A DNA stretch of 64,000 nt from positions 1 through 64,000 of the forward strand of contig JAJQRA010000007.1 in assembly GCA_046533095.1 (NCBI GenBank), in the 5' to 3' direction. The stretch comes from ZAX-1 sp046533095. Its GTDB lineage: Bacteria > Bacillota > Clostridia > Lachnospirales > Lachnospiraceae. Each line of letters opens with the position of its first letter. Positions within the stretch are counted from its first letter, which is position 1. The translations under genes and the position numbers were made by a program. Shown here piece after piece: positions 43,916 to 53,163 of the stretch. A model generated the notes under the pieces. That model was not told the DNA's origin. It saw only the letters and a list, made by a program, of their open reading frames with translations, and ran no database searches.

Positions 43916-44258
43916 GCGCGGGAACAGATGAGGTCGCTTGTCGACGGAAAGTTGTTTCTTTTGGGCTTTCGCCGAATCCGCCTGCTGTATCTCCGAATCG
44001 GCGCAGAGCTTTTCGACAAACTCCGCTTCGTGTCCCCGAACGTACAAGCTGACTTGACAAATGGACTTGAACACCAACTCACGCAAGGATTTCACGGAGA
44101 TATTGTGCCGCGTGCATTGCAACGGGTACTGCGAGTATTTGTTGCAGCAGCTGTCCTGCGAGGGGCGGGTTTCGCTTGCACTTTTTCGACTTGAACGACG
44201 TTTTGTAGGTACAAAGAAAGTCTGCAATAAAGTATATCGAGTTCTGAGGTAGAGTCGC
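43916..44258 (-). pseudogene. Remnant of a serine recombinase of a conjugative element
   Basis: QYPLQCTRHNISVKSLRELV, HEAEFVEKLCADSEIQQAD and SAKAQKKQL match the C-terminal part of large serine recombinases of Tn1549-like elements (zinc-ribbon end and coiled coil). The N-terminal catalytic domain is absent and the frame runs into sequence antisense to the ATPase gene. Confidence 0.6.
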
Positions 44259-44312
44259 ACATCGGTTGCCAGATATTGTTCATACTGAACCTCTCTCCAG
44301 CAGCCAATCCGC

Positions 44313-44507
44313 TTATGATTTGCTCATTATAACGCCTTTTTCGGGGTTTTTCAAATCGTTTTTCATCATTCGGAGAATTTTTTCCTCCAAAAATTCTTTA
44401 CCCGCTTCATCAAAGCGGACGGTGACTTGAAACATTGTGGAGCCGATTTTGTGCATGAATGTCATCGGCTCCGGGCTGGTCGTTGAGCTTTTTAACGTAT
44501 TGTTCAT
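44313..44507 (-). CDS. TnpW-like small protein of a Tn1549-type element
   Basis: 64 residues from an ATG at 44507 with AAAGGAGGA: MNNTLKSSTTSPEPMTFMHK, GSTMFQVTVRFDEA and KEFLEEKILRMMKNDLK. It resembles TnpW-family proteins of Tn1549-type elements and appears intact. The function is unknown. It lies just upstream of the recombinase remnant on the same strand, its usual order. Confidence 0.7.
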   Translation of the reverse strand: MNNTLKSSTTSPEPMTFMHKIGSTMFQVTVRFDEAGKEFLEEKILRMMKNDLKNPEKGVIMSKS

Positions 44508-44679
44508 ATAACCGGCTCCTCCTTTTTTGATTTTAGTTTTGTAGATGAAATATTTTGGCTGATAATGCCCTATGCGGTTATTGTTTTCTGCCCCCTTTGC
44601 AATCAATAATTTCGGACTGCTGACGCAACCCTCCCACTTTTCGCCATTTCTGAAGAGCCAATAATCGTGGATTTAACCA

Positions 44680-45250
44680 CTAATTATCGGCTCTGCGTCT
44701 TAACAAGTTGTTGTCTTGCCTCTGTTCGTCTTGAACAGTCTTTTGAAAGGTTATGGACACTTCATCATCTTTTGAAATAGAAATCTTTAATTCCTCTACT
44801 CCATATTTTAATGCGTTGGATATTAGGTTATCAACAACTCGCATTAGCATGGATTCATCAGCGATAACAAAAGTCGGTTCAGTTGAAAACAAGATATGCG
44901 GCGTTATGGCCTTTTCCTCAAACTGTTCTGTATACACAAGAACAATATTTGCAAGTAAATTGTCTAAATTCACTCTCTTTAATTCTGGAATACTCTCTTT
45001 AGCTTCCCAAGCGGATATATCATAGAAATCGTTGATAAGGCTTCGTAAATCTTTGCTTCTCGCTAAAACAGTTTCTACAAATTCTTGTTGTTCAGGCTTC
45101 AAATCGGTCTTTTGCAATAGCTGTAAATGGCCAACGATGGAAGTAAGGGGAGTTCGTTCATCGTGGTCACGCTCCTTAACTTTATTTGGCTTGCGCCTGT
45201 ATCTATATTTTAAGATTTTTTATGCCAAACCGCAAATGTGCGGATTGAAA
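44680..45250 (-). pseudogene. Sensor histidine kinase lacking its sensor domain
   Basis: The H-box reads HDERTPLTSIVGHLQLLQKT, where DLRTPL is usual. A dimerisation helix, an N-box DNLISNALKYG and the start of the ATP-binding domain follow. The membrane sensor region is absent: upstream codons run out of homology near 45200, and a short MKISIRTFAVWHKKS frame ends there. The C-terminal G-boxes are also missing, replaced by RRRADN. It is probably a VanS-type kinase cut by rearrangement. Confidence 0.65.
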
Positions 45251-45258
45251 TTTTCATC

Positions 45259-45305
45259 TTGACAAATCACGAAAATAGGTTATACTATTATCAAATCACG
45301 ATTTG
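45259..45305 (+). promoter_or_regulatory. Promoter and palindromic operator of the ATPase-DUF234 gene
   Basis: TTGACA (45259-45264), 16 bp and TATACT (45281-45286). The palindrome CAAATCACGATTTG (45292-45305) follows at the likely start site. Half-sites CAAATCACG (45263-45271) and TTGATTTG (45314-45321) flank it, suggesting cooperative binding. Confidence 0.7.
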
Positions 45306-45340
45306 TATAATCTTGATTTGTAGAAACGAGGTGTGTTGCT

Positions 45341-46795
45341 ATGTTTATCGGACGCGAACAGGAACTCCAATTTTTTGAAGAAAAATATAACGCTCCCGGC
45401 GGGCAAATGGTTGTGCTGTACGGGCGGCGCCGCATTGGAAAAACGGAAATTCTCCATCAGTTTTGTAAGGGAAAGGATGCCGTTTTTTACTCATGCCGCG
45501 AGATTCCCGATTCGGAACAGCTCAAAACTTTTTCCGAACGCATCTTACACGCAGGCAGTCCGGCAGCGAAATATATCAGCACCTTCGGCGATTGGGAGTC
45601 GGCTTTTAAGGGTTTTACGGAGTTGCCTACCGACGGCAAAAAAAAACTTCTTATCATCGACGAATTTCCGTATATGTGCAAGGGCAACCCGTCCATTCCC
45701 TCCATTTTGCAGATTCTTTGGGATGAGCAACTCAAAAATCAGAACATCATGATTGTTCTGTGCGGTAGCGCGATGAGCTTTATCGAGAAGAAAATTCTGT
45801 CCGAAAAAAGCCCGCTTTACGGTCGGGCGACCGGCATTTATAAGATGAATGAGCTGCCCTTTGACGACGCAATCAAGTTTTTTCCGAACTATTCTCCCGA
45901 GGATAAAATGCTTGCCTATTCCATCTTAGGTGGCATTCCCCATTATCTGCGACAGTTTGACCTTGCGCTGTCCCTGCGCGAAAACATCATCAAAAACGTG
46001 CTGACAAAGGGCTGTATTCTATACAGCGAGGTCGAGTTTTTGATTCGGCAGGAATTGCGGGAAGCAGCCCTTTACAACACGATTATCGAGGCGATTGCAC
46101 TGGGAAACACGCAGCTTAACGACATCTTCATGAAAACGCAGATTGAAAAATCCAAAATCAGCGTTTATCTAAAAAACCTCATGGAGCTGCAAATTATCGA
46201 GCGCGAATTTTCGGTGCTTTCGAGCAGTAAAGAGCAGGCGACTTCCACGCGGGGGCTATATCGCATTACCGATAATTTTTTCCGCTTTTGGTTTGGTTTC
46301 GTGTTCACCAACCTTTCCGATTTGGAAACGGGCGATGCTGAGGGCGTTTTCACTTATGCGGTTTCGCCGCAGTTAAACGATTTTGCCGCGCCCGCTTTTG
46401 AGATGGTGTGTCGCGAGTTTGTCCGCAAGAAAAACCGTATCGGCGAACTGCCCTTCCGTGTTTCAAAGCTGGGCAGATGGTGGGGGAAATACAGAAAAAT
46501 CATTGTCGATGAAGACGGAAAAAGCAAGCCTACCACACTGGATTCTGAAATCGACATCGTGGCCGTAGATGCAAAATCGAAGCATTATCTTTTGGGCGAG
46601 TGCAAATTCCGAAACGCCCAAATGGGCAGCGCAGAGTTTGACAAGCTGAAAGAAAAATCTTCTTTTGTCAAAGTGGGCACAAAAATCGGATACGCGCTGT
46701 TTTCCAAATCAGGCTTCACGGAGGGTTTGACCGAGCAAGCACAAGCAGATGAAAACCTCACATTGTATTCCCTCGCGGATATCGTAGAGAGCTAA
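45341..46795 (+). CDS. Archaeal-type ATPase with C-terminal DUF234 nuclease-like domain
   Basis: 484 residues. The N-terminal ATPase_2 domain has Walker A YGRRRIGKTE and Walker B LLIIDEFPYM. A winged-helix part (about 270-310) follows. The C-terminal DUF234 domain has SEIDIVAVDAKSKHYLLGEC followed by KF, a PD-(D/E)XK-like arrangement (D, then E-C-K). Such proteins are scattered in bacteria and archaea, often in accessory regions. Their biochemical role is not established; DNA handling or defence is possible. It has its own promoter with a palindromic operator. The start at 45341 is preceded by a weak GAGGTG. Confidence 0.85.
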   Translation: MFIGREQELQFFEEKYNAPGGQMVVLYGRRRIGKTEILHQFCKGKDAVFYSCREIPDSEQLKTFSERILHAGSPAAKYISTFGDWESAFKGFTELPTDGKKKLLIIDEFPYMCKGNPSIPSILQILWDEQLKNQNIMIVLCGSAMSFIEKKILSEKSPLYGRATGIYKMNELPFDDAIKFFPNYSPEDKMLAYSILGGIPHYLRQFDLALSLRENIIKNVLTKGCILYSEVEFLIRQELREAALYNTIIEAIALGNTQLNDIFMKTQIEKSKISVYLKNLMELQIIEREFSVLSSSKEQATSTRGLYRITDNFFRFWFGFVFTNLSDLETGDAEGVFTYAVSPQLNDFAAPAFEMVCREFVRKKNRIGELPFRVSKLGRWWGKYRKIIVDEDGKSKPTTLDSEIDIVAVDAKSKHYLLGECKFRNAQMGSAEFDKLKEKSSFVKVGTKIGYALFSKSGFTEGLTEQAQADENLTLYSLADIVES

Positions 46796-46823
46796 AACGA
46801 ACAACAAATCACCCGTCGAAAAT

Positions 46824-47042
46824 TTGTTAAGTGACCTGTTGAATTTCACAATGATAGATGAAGATTTAGCTGTGTTCGAGCGTTTATGCCAATATAGCTA
46901 TCCTATATATCCACAGCTTACCGCAAATTATATCGGATATTATCGTGATTATTGTGACCTCGATTATACGGAAAACAGTGAGGTTTCGCTTTTTAATCCC
47001 ACAAATTTAATCACCATCATCGCCGCATTAGTGCCGCGATGA
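46824..47042 (+). pseudogene. Unidentified 72-codon fragment, likely mobile-element debris
   Basis: LLNFTMIDEDLAVFERLCQY, YPQLTANYIGYYRDYCDLDY and VSLFNPTNLITIIAAL look protein-coding and end inside a strong hairpin. There is no clear ribosome binding site and I do not recognise the family. Its position among conjugative-element remnants suggests it came with them. Confidence 0.4.
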
Positions 47043-47049
47043 TGGTGAT
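47010..47049 (+). terminator. Terminator-like hairpin
   Basis: ATCACCATCATCG and its complement CGATGATGGTGAT form 13-bp arms around a 14-base loop, followed by TTTTACACTTTTT. It probably ends the transcript of the fragment above. Confidence 0.75.
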
Positions 47050-47398
47050 TTTACACTTTTTCGCGGAAAGGGGATGAGAACATGAAAGCAAAAACACCAC
47101 AAGGACGCGCCGTTTTGCAAAAAGTATATTGCCGTCTATTCAAGACTATTTTTCAAAGTCGGAAAACCAGTTAGCATTTGAAAAATGGCAAGAAGAACGC
47201 AATTAAATAAAAGACTGACCACACAAAACCGCTCATCACCAATTTCTCGGTGATGAGCGGTCATTTTTGCTATCCAGTCCGATTACAACCTCAACGGTTA
47301 TATCCTTCCATTGTCCCTGTCTGAGATAGCTTCCGCCCGCTTCACGAAAGGCTTTTGCCTGTTCGTATCCGATGGTCAGTTCGTAGACAAGAGAAGTC
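47050..47398. other. Debris region with a second terminator before ppdK
   Basis: Plus-strand codons near 47082-47206 read MKAKTPQGRAVLQK, then, in another frame, LAFEKWQEERN. Minus-strand codons 47390-47230 read LVYELTIGYEQAKAFREAGG and QWKDITVEVVIGLDS, another unrecognised fragment. ACCGCTCATCACC (47228-47240) and its complement (47249-47261) form a strong terminator. No intact gene is present. Confidence 0.5.
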
Positions 47399-50032
47399 CT
47401 ACCTACTATTGAGTGCCGCCTGTGCTGCCGCTAATCTGGCAATTGGCACACGGAATGGTGAGCAGGAAACATAATTAAGACCTACGTTGTGGCAGAATTC
47501 AACGGAACTTGGATCTCCGCCATGCTCGCCACAGATTCCTAATTTGATATCCGGGCGGGTTTTGCGTCCTTTTTCTACAGCCATCTCAACTAGCTGACCA
47601 ACACCTGTCTGGTCAAGTCTTGCAAATGGATCGGATTCGTAAATCTTAGCCTGATAGTAGGAATCTAAGAATTTACCGGCATCGTCACGGGAGAATCCAA
47701 ACGTCATCTGTGTCAAATCATTTGTACCAAAGGAAAAGAATTCAGCTTCTTCTGCAATGGCATCTGCCGTTAATGCTGCACGTGGGATTTCGATCATCGT
47801 TCCGATGTGGTATGTGATATCGGAATTTTTTTCTTTCTTCACCTGTTCTGCAACTTCAACAACAATATCTTTTACAAATTTTAATTCTTTCTTTTCACCA
47901 ACCAGTGGAATCATGATTTCCGGTACAATATCAAATCCCTTTTCTGCTTTTACTTCGATCGCCGCTTCGATTACGGCTCTTGTCTGCATTTTTGCAATTT
48001 CAGGATATGTTACGGCAAGACGGCATCCTCTGTGACCCATCATCGGGTTGAACTCATGCAAATCAGCACATTTTTCTTTTATTTCTTCTACGGTCAAGTT
48101 CATGTCTTTTGCTAAAGCAACAATATCTTCTTCCGCAGTTGGTAGAAATTCATGAAGTGGCGGATCTAAATAGCGAACGGTCATTGGCCTGTCCTCCAGC
48201 ACTTCATACATTCCTTTAAAATCTGCTTTCTGGAACGGGATTAATTCGTTTAACGCTTCTTCTCTTGCCTCTACCGTATCGGAGAGAATCATCTTGCGGA
48301 TTTTTGGAATTCTTTCTGCATCAAAAAACATATGTTCTGTACGACAAAGTCCAATTCCCTCTGCTCCTAATTTTACGGCATTTGCTGTATCTTCTGGAGT
48401 ATCTGCATTTGTACGCACTTTTAATGTCCTATATTTGTCAGCCCAGTCCATAATTCTGCTAAAGTTTCCACCTACCGAGGCTTCTTCCGTTTGGATATCG
48501 CCTTTGTAGACTTTACCGGTAGAACCATCTAATGAAATATAATCTCCTTCGTGGAATTGATGTCCGCCAAGAGAAAATTCTTTTGCATCTTCGTCTATTT
48601 TAATCTCGCCACAGCCGGAAACGCAACAAGTACCCATACCACGGGCAACCACTGCTGCATGGCTTGTCATACCGCCACGAACGGTTAAGATACCTTCTGC
48701 CGCATGCATACCTTCAATATCTTCTGGAGAAGTTTCTAAACGAACCAGAATAATTCTTTCGCCTCTTCCTCCTTTGCCTGCTGCCTTTGCAGCATCAGCC
48801 GTAAAGTATACTTTGCCGGCCGCCGCACCTGGAGATGCAGGAAGTGCAGAACCAATCACTTCACCTGCCTTTAATGCAGCAACATTAAAAGTAGGATGCA
48901 AAAGCTGGTCTAATGATTTTGCTTCTATTCTGATCACTGCCTCAGCATCTGTAATCTTGCCTTCATCTACTAAATCGCAAGCAATTTGGATTGCAGCAGG
49001 AGCAGTCCTCTTTCCGTTTCTTGTCTGTAAGAAGAATAGCTTGCCTTCTTGGATGGTAAATTCCATATCCTGCATATCGCGGTAGTGATCTTCTAGTTTG
49101 TTTGCAATTGCCATAAATTCTTTAAAGCATTCCGGCAAATCTTCTGCCAGTTTGGTGATCGGCTGTGGTGTACGAACACCGGCAACCACATCTTCCCCTT
49201 GTGCATTGATTAAATATTCTCCATAGATGCCTTTTTCCCCTGTAGACGGATTACGTGTAAAGGCAACGCCCGTTCCGGATGTATTGCCCATGTTTCCAAA
49301 TACCATAGCCTGTACATTCACTGCCGTACCCCAGTCGCCCGGAATATCATTCATACGCCTGTAAACGATGGCACGCGGATTGTCCCACGAACGGAAAACC
49401 GCCTTTATCGCACCCATCAACTGTTCCTTTGGCTCCTGTGGGAACTCTTCGCCGTTCCTTGCCTCTTTGTATACGGCTTTGAATTTATTAGCTAATTCTT
49501 TTAGATCTTCAGCTGTTAAATCCGTATCAAATTTAGCTCCTCTTGCTTCTTTTAGTTCATCAATGATTTTTTCAAAATGGGATTTTGAGACTTCCATAAC
49601 GACGTCAGAATACATCTGAATAAATCTTCTATAGGAATCATATGCAAATCTTGCATTACCGGTTTTCTTTGCAAAGCCTTCAACAGCCTCATCATTTAAG
49701 CCTAAATTCAATATCGTATCCATCATTCCCGGCATAGATGCCCTTGCCCCGGAACGTACGGATACTAATAATGGATCTGCGTTATCGCCAAACGTTTTCC
49801 CTTGGGCTTCCTCTAGTACCTTCAATGCAATAAAAATCTGATCCTGAACTTCCTGCGTTATCTTTTCTCCGCTCGCATAATAGTCCGTACAAGCTTCTGT
49901 TGTCACCGTAAAACCGTGTGGAACGGGTAAGCCTAAGTTGGCCATTTCTGCCAAGTTTGCCCCCTTACCTCCAAGAAGGTTTTTCATTCCTGCATTGCCC
50001 TCTTTAAATAAGTAAACCCATTTGTTTGCCAT
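47399..50032 (-). CDS. ppdK: Pyruvate, phosphate dikinase
   Basis: 877 residues, the full length of the enzyme that interconverts pyruvate, ATP and phosphate with phosphoenolpyruvate, AMP and pyrophosphate. N-terminal ATP-grasp (KNLLGGKGANLAEM), swivelling phosphohistidine domain (GGMTSHAAVVARGMGTC) and C-terminal PEP/pyruvate barrel (GMMGHRGCRLAV and SFGTNDLTQMTFG with GICGEHGGDP). TAGGAGG precedes the ATG. In clostridia it often works in glycolysis or gluconeogenesis with pyrophosphate. The last residues, LNSR, replace the usual end just where mobile-element debris begins, without loss of a motif. Confidence 0.96.
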   Translation of the reverse strand: MANKWVYLFKEGNAGMKNLLGGKGANLAEMANLGLPVPHGFTVTTEACTDYYASGEKITQEVQDQIFIALKVLEEAQGKTFGDNADPLLVSVRSGARASMPGMMDTILNLGLNDEAVEGFAKKTGNARFAYDSYRRFIQMYSDVVMEVSKSHFEKIIDELKEARGAKFDTDLTAEDLKELANKFKAVYKEARNGEEFPQEPKEQLMGAIKAVFRSWDNPRAIVYRRMNDIPGDWGTAVNVQAMVFGNMGNTSGTGVAFTRNPSTGEKGIYGEYLINAQGEDVVAGVRTPQPITKLAEDLPECFKEFMAIANKLEDHYRDMQDMEFTIQEGKLFFLQTRNGKRTAPAAIQIACDLVDEGKITDAEAVIRIEAKSLDQLLHPTFNVAALKAGEVIGSALPASPGAAAGKVYFTADAAKAAGKGGRGERIILVRLETSPEDIEGMHAAEGILTVRGGMTSHAAVVARGMGTCCVSGCGEIKIDEDAKEFSLGGHQFHEGDYISLDGSTGKVYKGDIQTEEASVGGNFSRIMDWADKYRTLKVRTNADTPEDTANAVKLGAEGIGLCRTEHMFFDAERIPKIRKMILSDTVEAREEALNELIPFQKADFKGMYEVLEDRPMTVRYLDPPLHEFLPTAEEDIVALAKDMNLTVEEIKEKCADLHEFNPMMGHRGCRLAVTYPEIAKMQTRAVIEAAIEVKAEKGFDIVPEIMIPLVGEKKELKFVKDIVVEVAEQVKKEKNSDITYHIGTMIEIPRAALTADAIAEEAEFFSFGTNDLTQMTFGFSRDDAGKFLDSYYQAKIYESDPFARLDQTGVGQLVEMAVEKGRKTRPDIKLGICGEHGGDPSSVEFCHNVGLNYVSCSPFRVPIARLAAAQAALNSR

Positions 50033-50123
50033 TTGTTAATTCCTCCTACGTTTATACTTTGGATTATTGTTATGTGGAATTGATTTCCCACTATTTACCA
50101 ATTAGATTCGAACCATATTTCCT

Positions 50124-50151
50124 ATTTTACCATATTTTAAAATAATATCAA
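50124..50151 (-). promoter_or_regulatory. Probable ppdK promoter
   Basis: Minus-strand TTGATA (50151-50146) and TAAAAT (50129-50124) are spaced 16 bp, about 90 bp upstream of the start. Confidence 0.5.
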
Positions 50152-50188
50152 TGCCTTTCTTGTGAACAAATACAAAAATAACCTTTGC

Positions 50189-51580
50189 TTAAAATTCAAA
50201 TTTCTCAGCAAAATAAGCATCTAGATCTTCAATCTTGATACGTTCCTGCTCCATTGTATCGCGGTCTCTTACGGTTACCGCTAAATCTGTTTGTGAATCA
50301 AAATCATATGTGATACAAAACGGTGTTCCAATTTCATCCTGCCGTCTGTAGCGCTTTCCAATATTGCCTCTATCGTCAAATTCACAATTATATTTTTTAG
50401 ATAATTGCAAATAAATTTTCTCTGCATCTTCCCCTAGTTTTTTGGACAAAGGCAATACGCCAATTTTTACGGGTGCAAGCACCGGATGGAAGTGCAAAAC
50501 CGTACGGATATCTCCCTTGCCATCTAAATCCTCTTCATCGTATGCGGAGCATAAAAAGGCAAGCAGCATGCGGTCAACGCCAAGGGCAGGCTCTACAACG
50601 TAGGGGATATAGCGGGTATTTTTCTGATCGTCAAAATAGCTCAAATCCTGTCCAGAGGCATTTTGGTGCTGTGTCAAGTCGTAGTCTGTACGGTCTGCGA
50701 CACCCCACAATTCCCCCCAGCCAAATGGAAATAGGTATTCGATATCAGTCGTTGCCTTGCTATAAAAGGCGAGTTCTTCTTTTTCGTGATCCCGAACCCG
50801 CATTTCCTCTTCTTTTATTCCGAGAAATTGCAGCCAGTCGATGCAAAATTGTTTCCAATAAGCGAACCATTCTAAATCGGTATCCGGTTCGCAGAAAAAT
50901 TCCATTTCCATCTGTTCAAATTCCCTCGTACGGAAAATAAAATTACCGGGTGTAATTTCATTCCGGAAAGATTTCCCAATCTGCCCAATTCCAAATGGAA
51001 GTTTTTTCCTAGATGTCCGCTGTATATTTTTAAAATTGACAAAAATACCTTGCGCTGTTTCAGGGCGTAGGTAAACCGTATTTTTTGCATCTTCCGTTAC
51101 GCCTTGGAATGTTTTAAACATCAAATTAAATTGACGGATATCCGTAAAATTATGTTTCCCACAAGTTGGGCATGGTACATGATGTTCTTCTATATAATCT
51201 TTCATTTCCTCATGGCTCCATGCATCCGCAGAGCCTTCGATCGTCAAACGATTTGACGCTACAAAGTCTTCAATGATTTTATCCGCACGAAACCGCTCAT
51301 GGCATTCTCTGCAATCCATCAATGGGTCTGAAAATCCGCTAAGATGTCCGGATGCGGCCCATGTTTGTGGGTTCATTAAAATGGCACAGTCGATGCCTAC
51401 ATTATATGGGTTTTCTACAATAAATTTCTGCCACCATGCACGTTTTATGTTGTTTTTTAATTCGACGCCAAGATTTCCATAATCCCATGTATTGGCCAAT
51501 CCCCCATATATCTCTGAGCCTGGATAAATAAAACCTCTTGCTTTTGCAAGTGCCGCCATTTTTTCCATTGTTTTTTCCAT
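50189..51580 (-). CDS. glyS: Glycyl-tRNA synthetase, class II alpha2 type
   Basis: 463 residues. Single-chain glycyl-tRNA synthetase of the archaeal/eukaryotic-like homodimeric type used by many Firmicutes. Class II motif 2 region FRNEITPGNFIFRTREFEQM, motif 3 PALGVDRMLLAFL, a CxxC pair (CRECHE and CPTCGKHNF) and a C-terminal anticodon-binding domain (LPLSKKLGEDAEKIYLQL). AGGAG precedes the ATG. No T-box leader is evident; only about 75 bp separate the start from the next downstream feature. It opens a run of housekeeping genes on the same strand. Confidence 0.96.
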   Translation of the reverse strand: MEKTMEKMAALAKARGFIYPGSEIYGGLANTWDYGNLGVELKNNIKRAWWQKFIVENPYNVGIDCAILMNPQTWAASGHLSGFSDPLMDCRECHERFRADKIIEDFVASNRLTIEGSADAWSHEEMKDYIEEHHVPCPTCGKHNFTDIRQFNLMFKTFQGVTEDAKNTVYLRPETAQGIFVNFKNIQRTSRKKLPFGIGQIGKSFRNEITPGNFIFRTREFEQMEMEFFCEPDTDLEWFAYWKQFCIDWLQFLGIKEEEMRVRDHEKEELAFYSKATTDIEYLFPFGWGELWGVADRTDYDLTQHQNASGQDLSYFDDQKNTRYIPYVVEPALGVDRMLLAFLCSAYDEEDLDGKGDIRTVLHFHPVLAPVKIGVLPLSKKLGEDAEKIYLQLSKKYNCEFDDRGNIGKRYRRQDEIGTPFCITYDFDSQTDLAVTVRDRDTMEQERIKIEDLDAYFAEKFEF

Positions 51581-51656
51581 ACTAACTCCTATCTATCTGC
51601 TTTCATAAATTCCTGTGTTTTCCTGCTTTTATAGATTTCTCCACCCATATCATCGC

Positions 51657-52274
51657 CTATTTATAGATGACATATGTTAAAGGCTGCTCCGAACTATCGG
51701 CATCTGGCGATTGAATCGCTACCGTATCTTTTGCCACTAAGCTGGTATTATCTTTTGACATAAATATTACTTCGCCATCTACTTTTACATTGATTTTTTC
51801 ACTTACTATGGCCACCTTGTATTCTGAATTCCCAGTCACGTCCTCCATCTTCACACTGCCTGCCGCTACGCCATTTTCAATCGCTATGAATTCAGTATCG
51901 AATTTATAGCCTGCTACTAGGGCTTGTGATACCAGTCCTGCAAAAAATTCTACTTCGCTAAATTCTGCATAATCTTGATAGCCGGCAAATTTCATATAGA
52001 GAGTAGCAGTATCTCCTTCAACGGAAAATTTATCAACTTCTACACTATCCTTTTCATGATTCGCATTATAGTCATCCACCCGCTCTTTCACATAAGTTTC
52101 TAATTCTGTTGCATCATAGTATTCTTTATCCAAAGTTTCAATAATGGCACTTACAATGCCTCCCTTTTTCTTTACAAATACCGTATCCTCCTCTGCCTGT
52201 AGCGATTTTCCACACCCGCCAAGCATCGTTGCTAAAATGATACATGCCATAAGCATTGATATTATTTTTTTCAT
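51657..52274 (-). CDS. Uncharacterised lipoprotein
   Basis: About 205 residues. The signal peptide MKKIISMLMACIILATMLGG ends at a lipobox cysteine (LGGC), so it is anchored on the outer face of the membrane. The rest is a hydrophilic two-strand-rich domain with VKERVDDYNANHEKDSVEVD and no motif I can name. The ATG at 52274 follows AGAGGTG; a longer upstream reading lacks the signal. It lies between recO and glyS on the same strand. Comparable DUF-type lipoproteins are common in clostridia and their role is unknown. Confidence 0.8.
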   Translation of the reverse strand: MKKIISMLMACIILATMLGGCGKSLQAEEDTVFVKKKGGIVSAIIETLDKEYYDATELETYVKERVDDYNANHEKDSVEVDKFSVEGDTATLYMKFAGYQDYAEFSEVEFFAGLVSQALVAGYKFDTEFIAIENGVAAGSVKMEDVTGNSEYKVAIVSEKINVKVDGEVIFMSKDNTSLVAKDTVAIQSPDADSSEQPLTYVIYK

Positions 52275-52389
52275 ATTACACCTCTTTTTGCACATTTTTT
52301 GTGCATATTGCAGGGAAGCGCTTTTCCTTTCACTCCTCCTCAAATTTTCAAATACGCCTTAAATATTATACCTTTTTCACCCTCCAATT

Positions 52390-53163
52390 TCAACCGCTAT
52401 CTTTGCAAAAATCCTCATTTTCTTGTAAAACCTCTTTCAAAATCTGTAGCGAACGGAATTTTTTCCCAGCATAGATAGCCATATATTCTTTCATTATTTT
52501 TTCCAAGGAATATAAGACCGGTTCCGCTACCTCAAAGGTATATAATTTTCCAATTGCCGATGAAACTATGTATTGTAAGGTGTACAAGGTCGAGCCGTCT
52601 ATGGGGATCGTGCCTATTTGATTCATGCAGCTCTCGCATAAAGTACCACCACGCGTTACATGGAAACCTACCAGGTGATGTTCTTTTTTACACATCTGGC
52701 AGGAAAACACATTTGGATATTCTCCGTTATTTACCATTGTTTTTAACTCATAGATGCAACGTATCAGACGATTATCCAAATTTGCTTTTTCTAGCGCACG
52801 CAAGGAAAGATAGAGCAAGTTTAACATCTGTTTCTCATCATTGTTTTCTTGGGCATAATAATTGGCAATTTCCAAAAAGTAAAAGCCATAATAGACCCCA
52901 TCTAAATTTGAAGTTAGATTTTGAAAAAAATTAGAAATATGCGCCTGTACAACCGTATAGGAGGAGCGCCCCTCATAGGCTTCAAATGTGCCAAAGGAAA
53001 AGGGGCTTGCAGCGGTCAAAAGTTGACTGTTCTGCCGCCTTGCCCCTCTTGCAAAAGCAGTAACTTTGCCTCGCTCCTTGGTCAAAAGCGTTATCCTTTT
53101 ATCAAATTCCCCGATAGGTGCCGCTGATAGCACCATGCCCGTCAGCACTACGGTTTGCCCCAT
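52390..53163 (-). CDS. recO: DNA repair protein RecO
   Basis: 257 residues. The N-terminal OB-fold (VVLTGMVLSAAPIGEFDKRI, LLTKERGKVTAFARGAR) is followed by a helical part and a zinc finger (FSCQMCKKEHHLVGFHVTR, then LCESCMNQ). RecO loads RecA with RecR during gap repair and homologous recombination. The yqzL-like gene overlaps its start by 62 bp and era lies upstream, the conserved Firmicutes order. GTGGGGCG is the likely ribosome binding site within the overlap. Confidence 0.95.
   Translation of the reverse strand: MGQTVVLTGMVLSAAPIGEFDKRITLLTKERGKVTAFARGARRQNSQLLTAASPFSFGTFEAYEGRSSYTVVQAHISNFFQNLTSNLDGVYYGFYFLEIANYYAQENNDEKQMLNLLYLSLRALEKANLDNRLIRCIYELKTMVNNGEYPNVFSCQMCKKEHHLVGFHVTRGGTLCESCMNQIGTIPIDGSTLYTLQYIVSSAIGKLYTFEVAEPVLYSLEKIMKEYMAIYAGKKFRSLQILKEVLQENEDFCKDSG

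Noticed and set aside
43790..44260. Single 156-codon minus-strand gene
   Set aside because: Only its upstream half resembles a recombinase; the rest is antisense to the ABC ATPase gene. It is annotated as a remnant instead.
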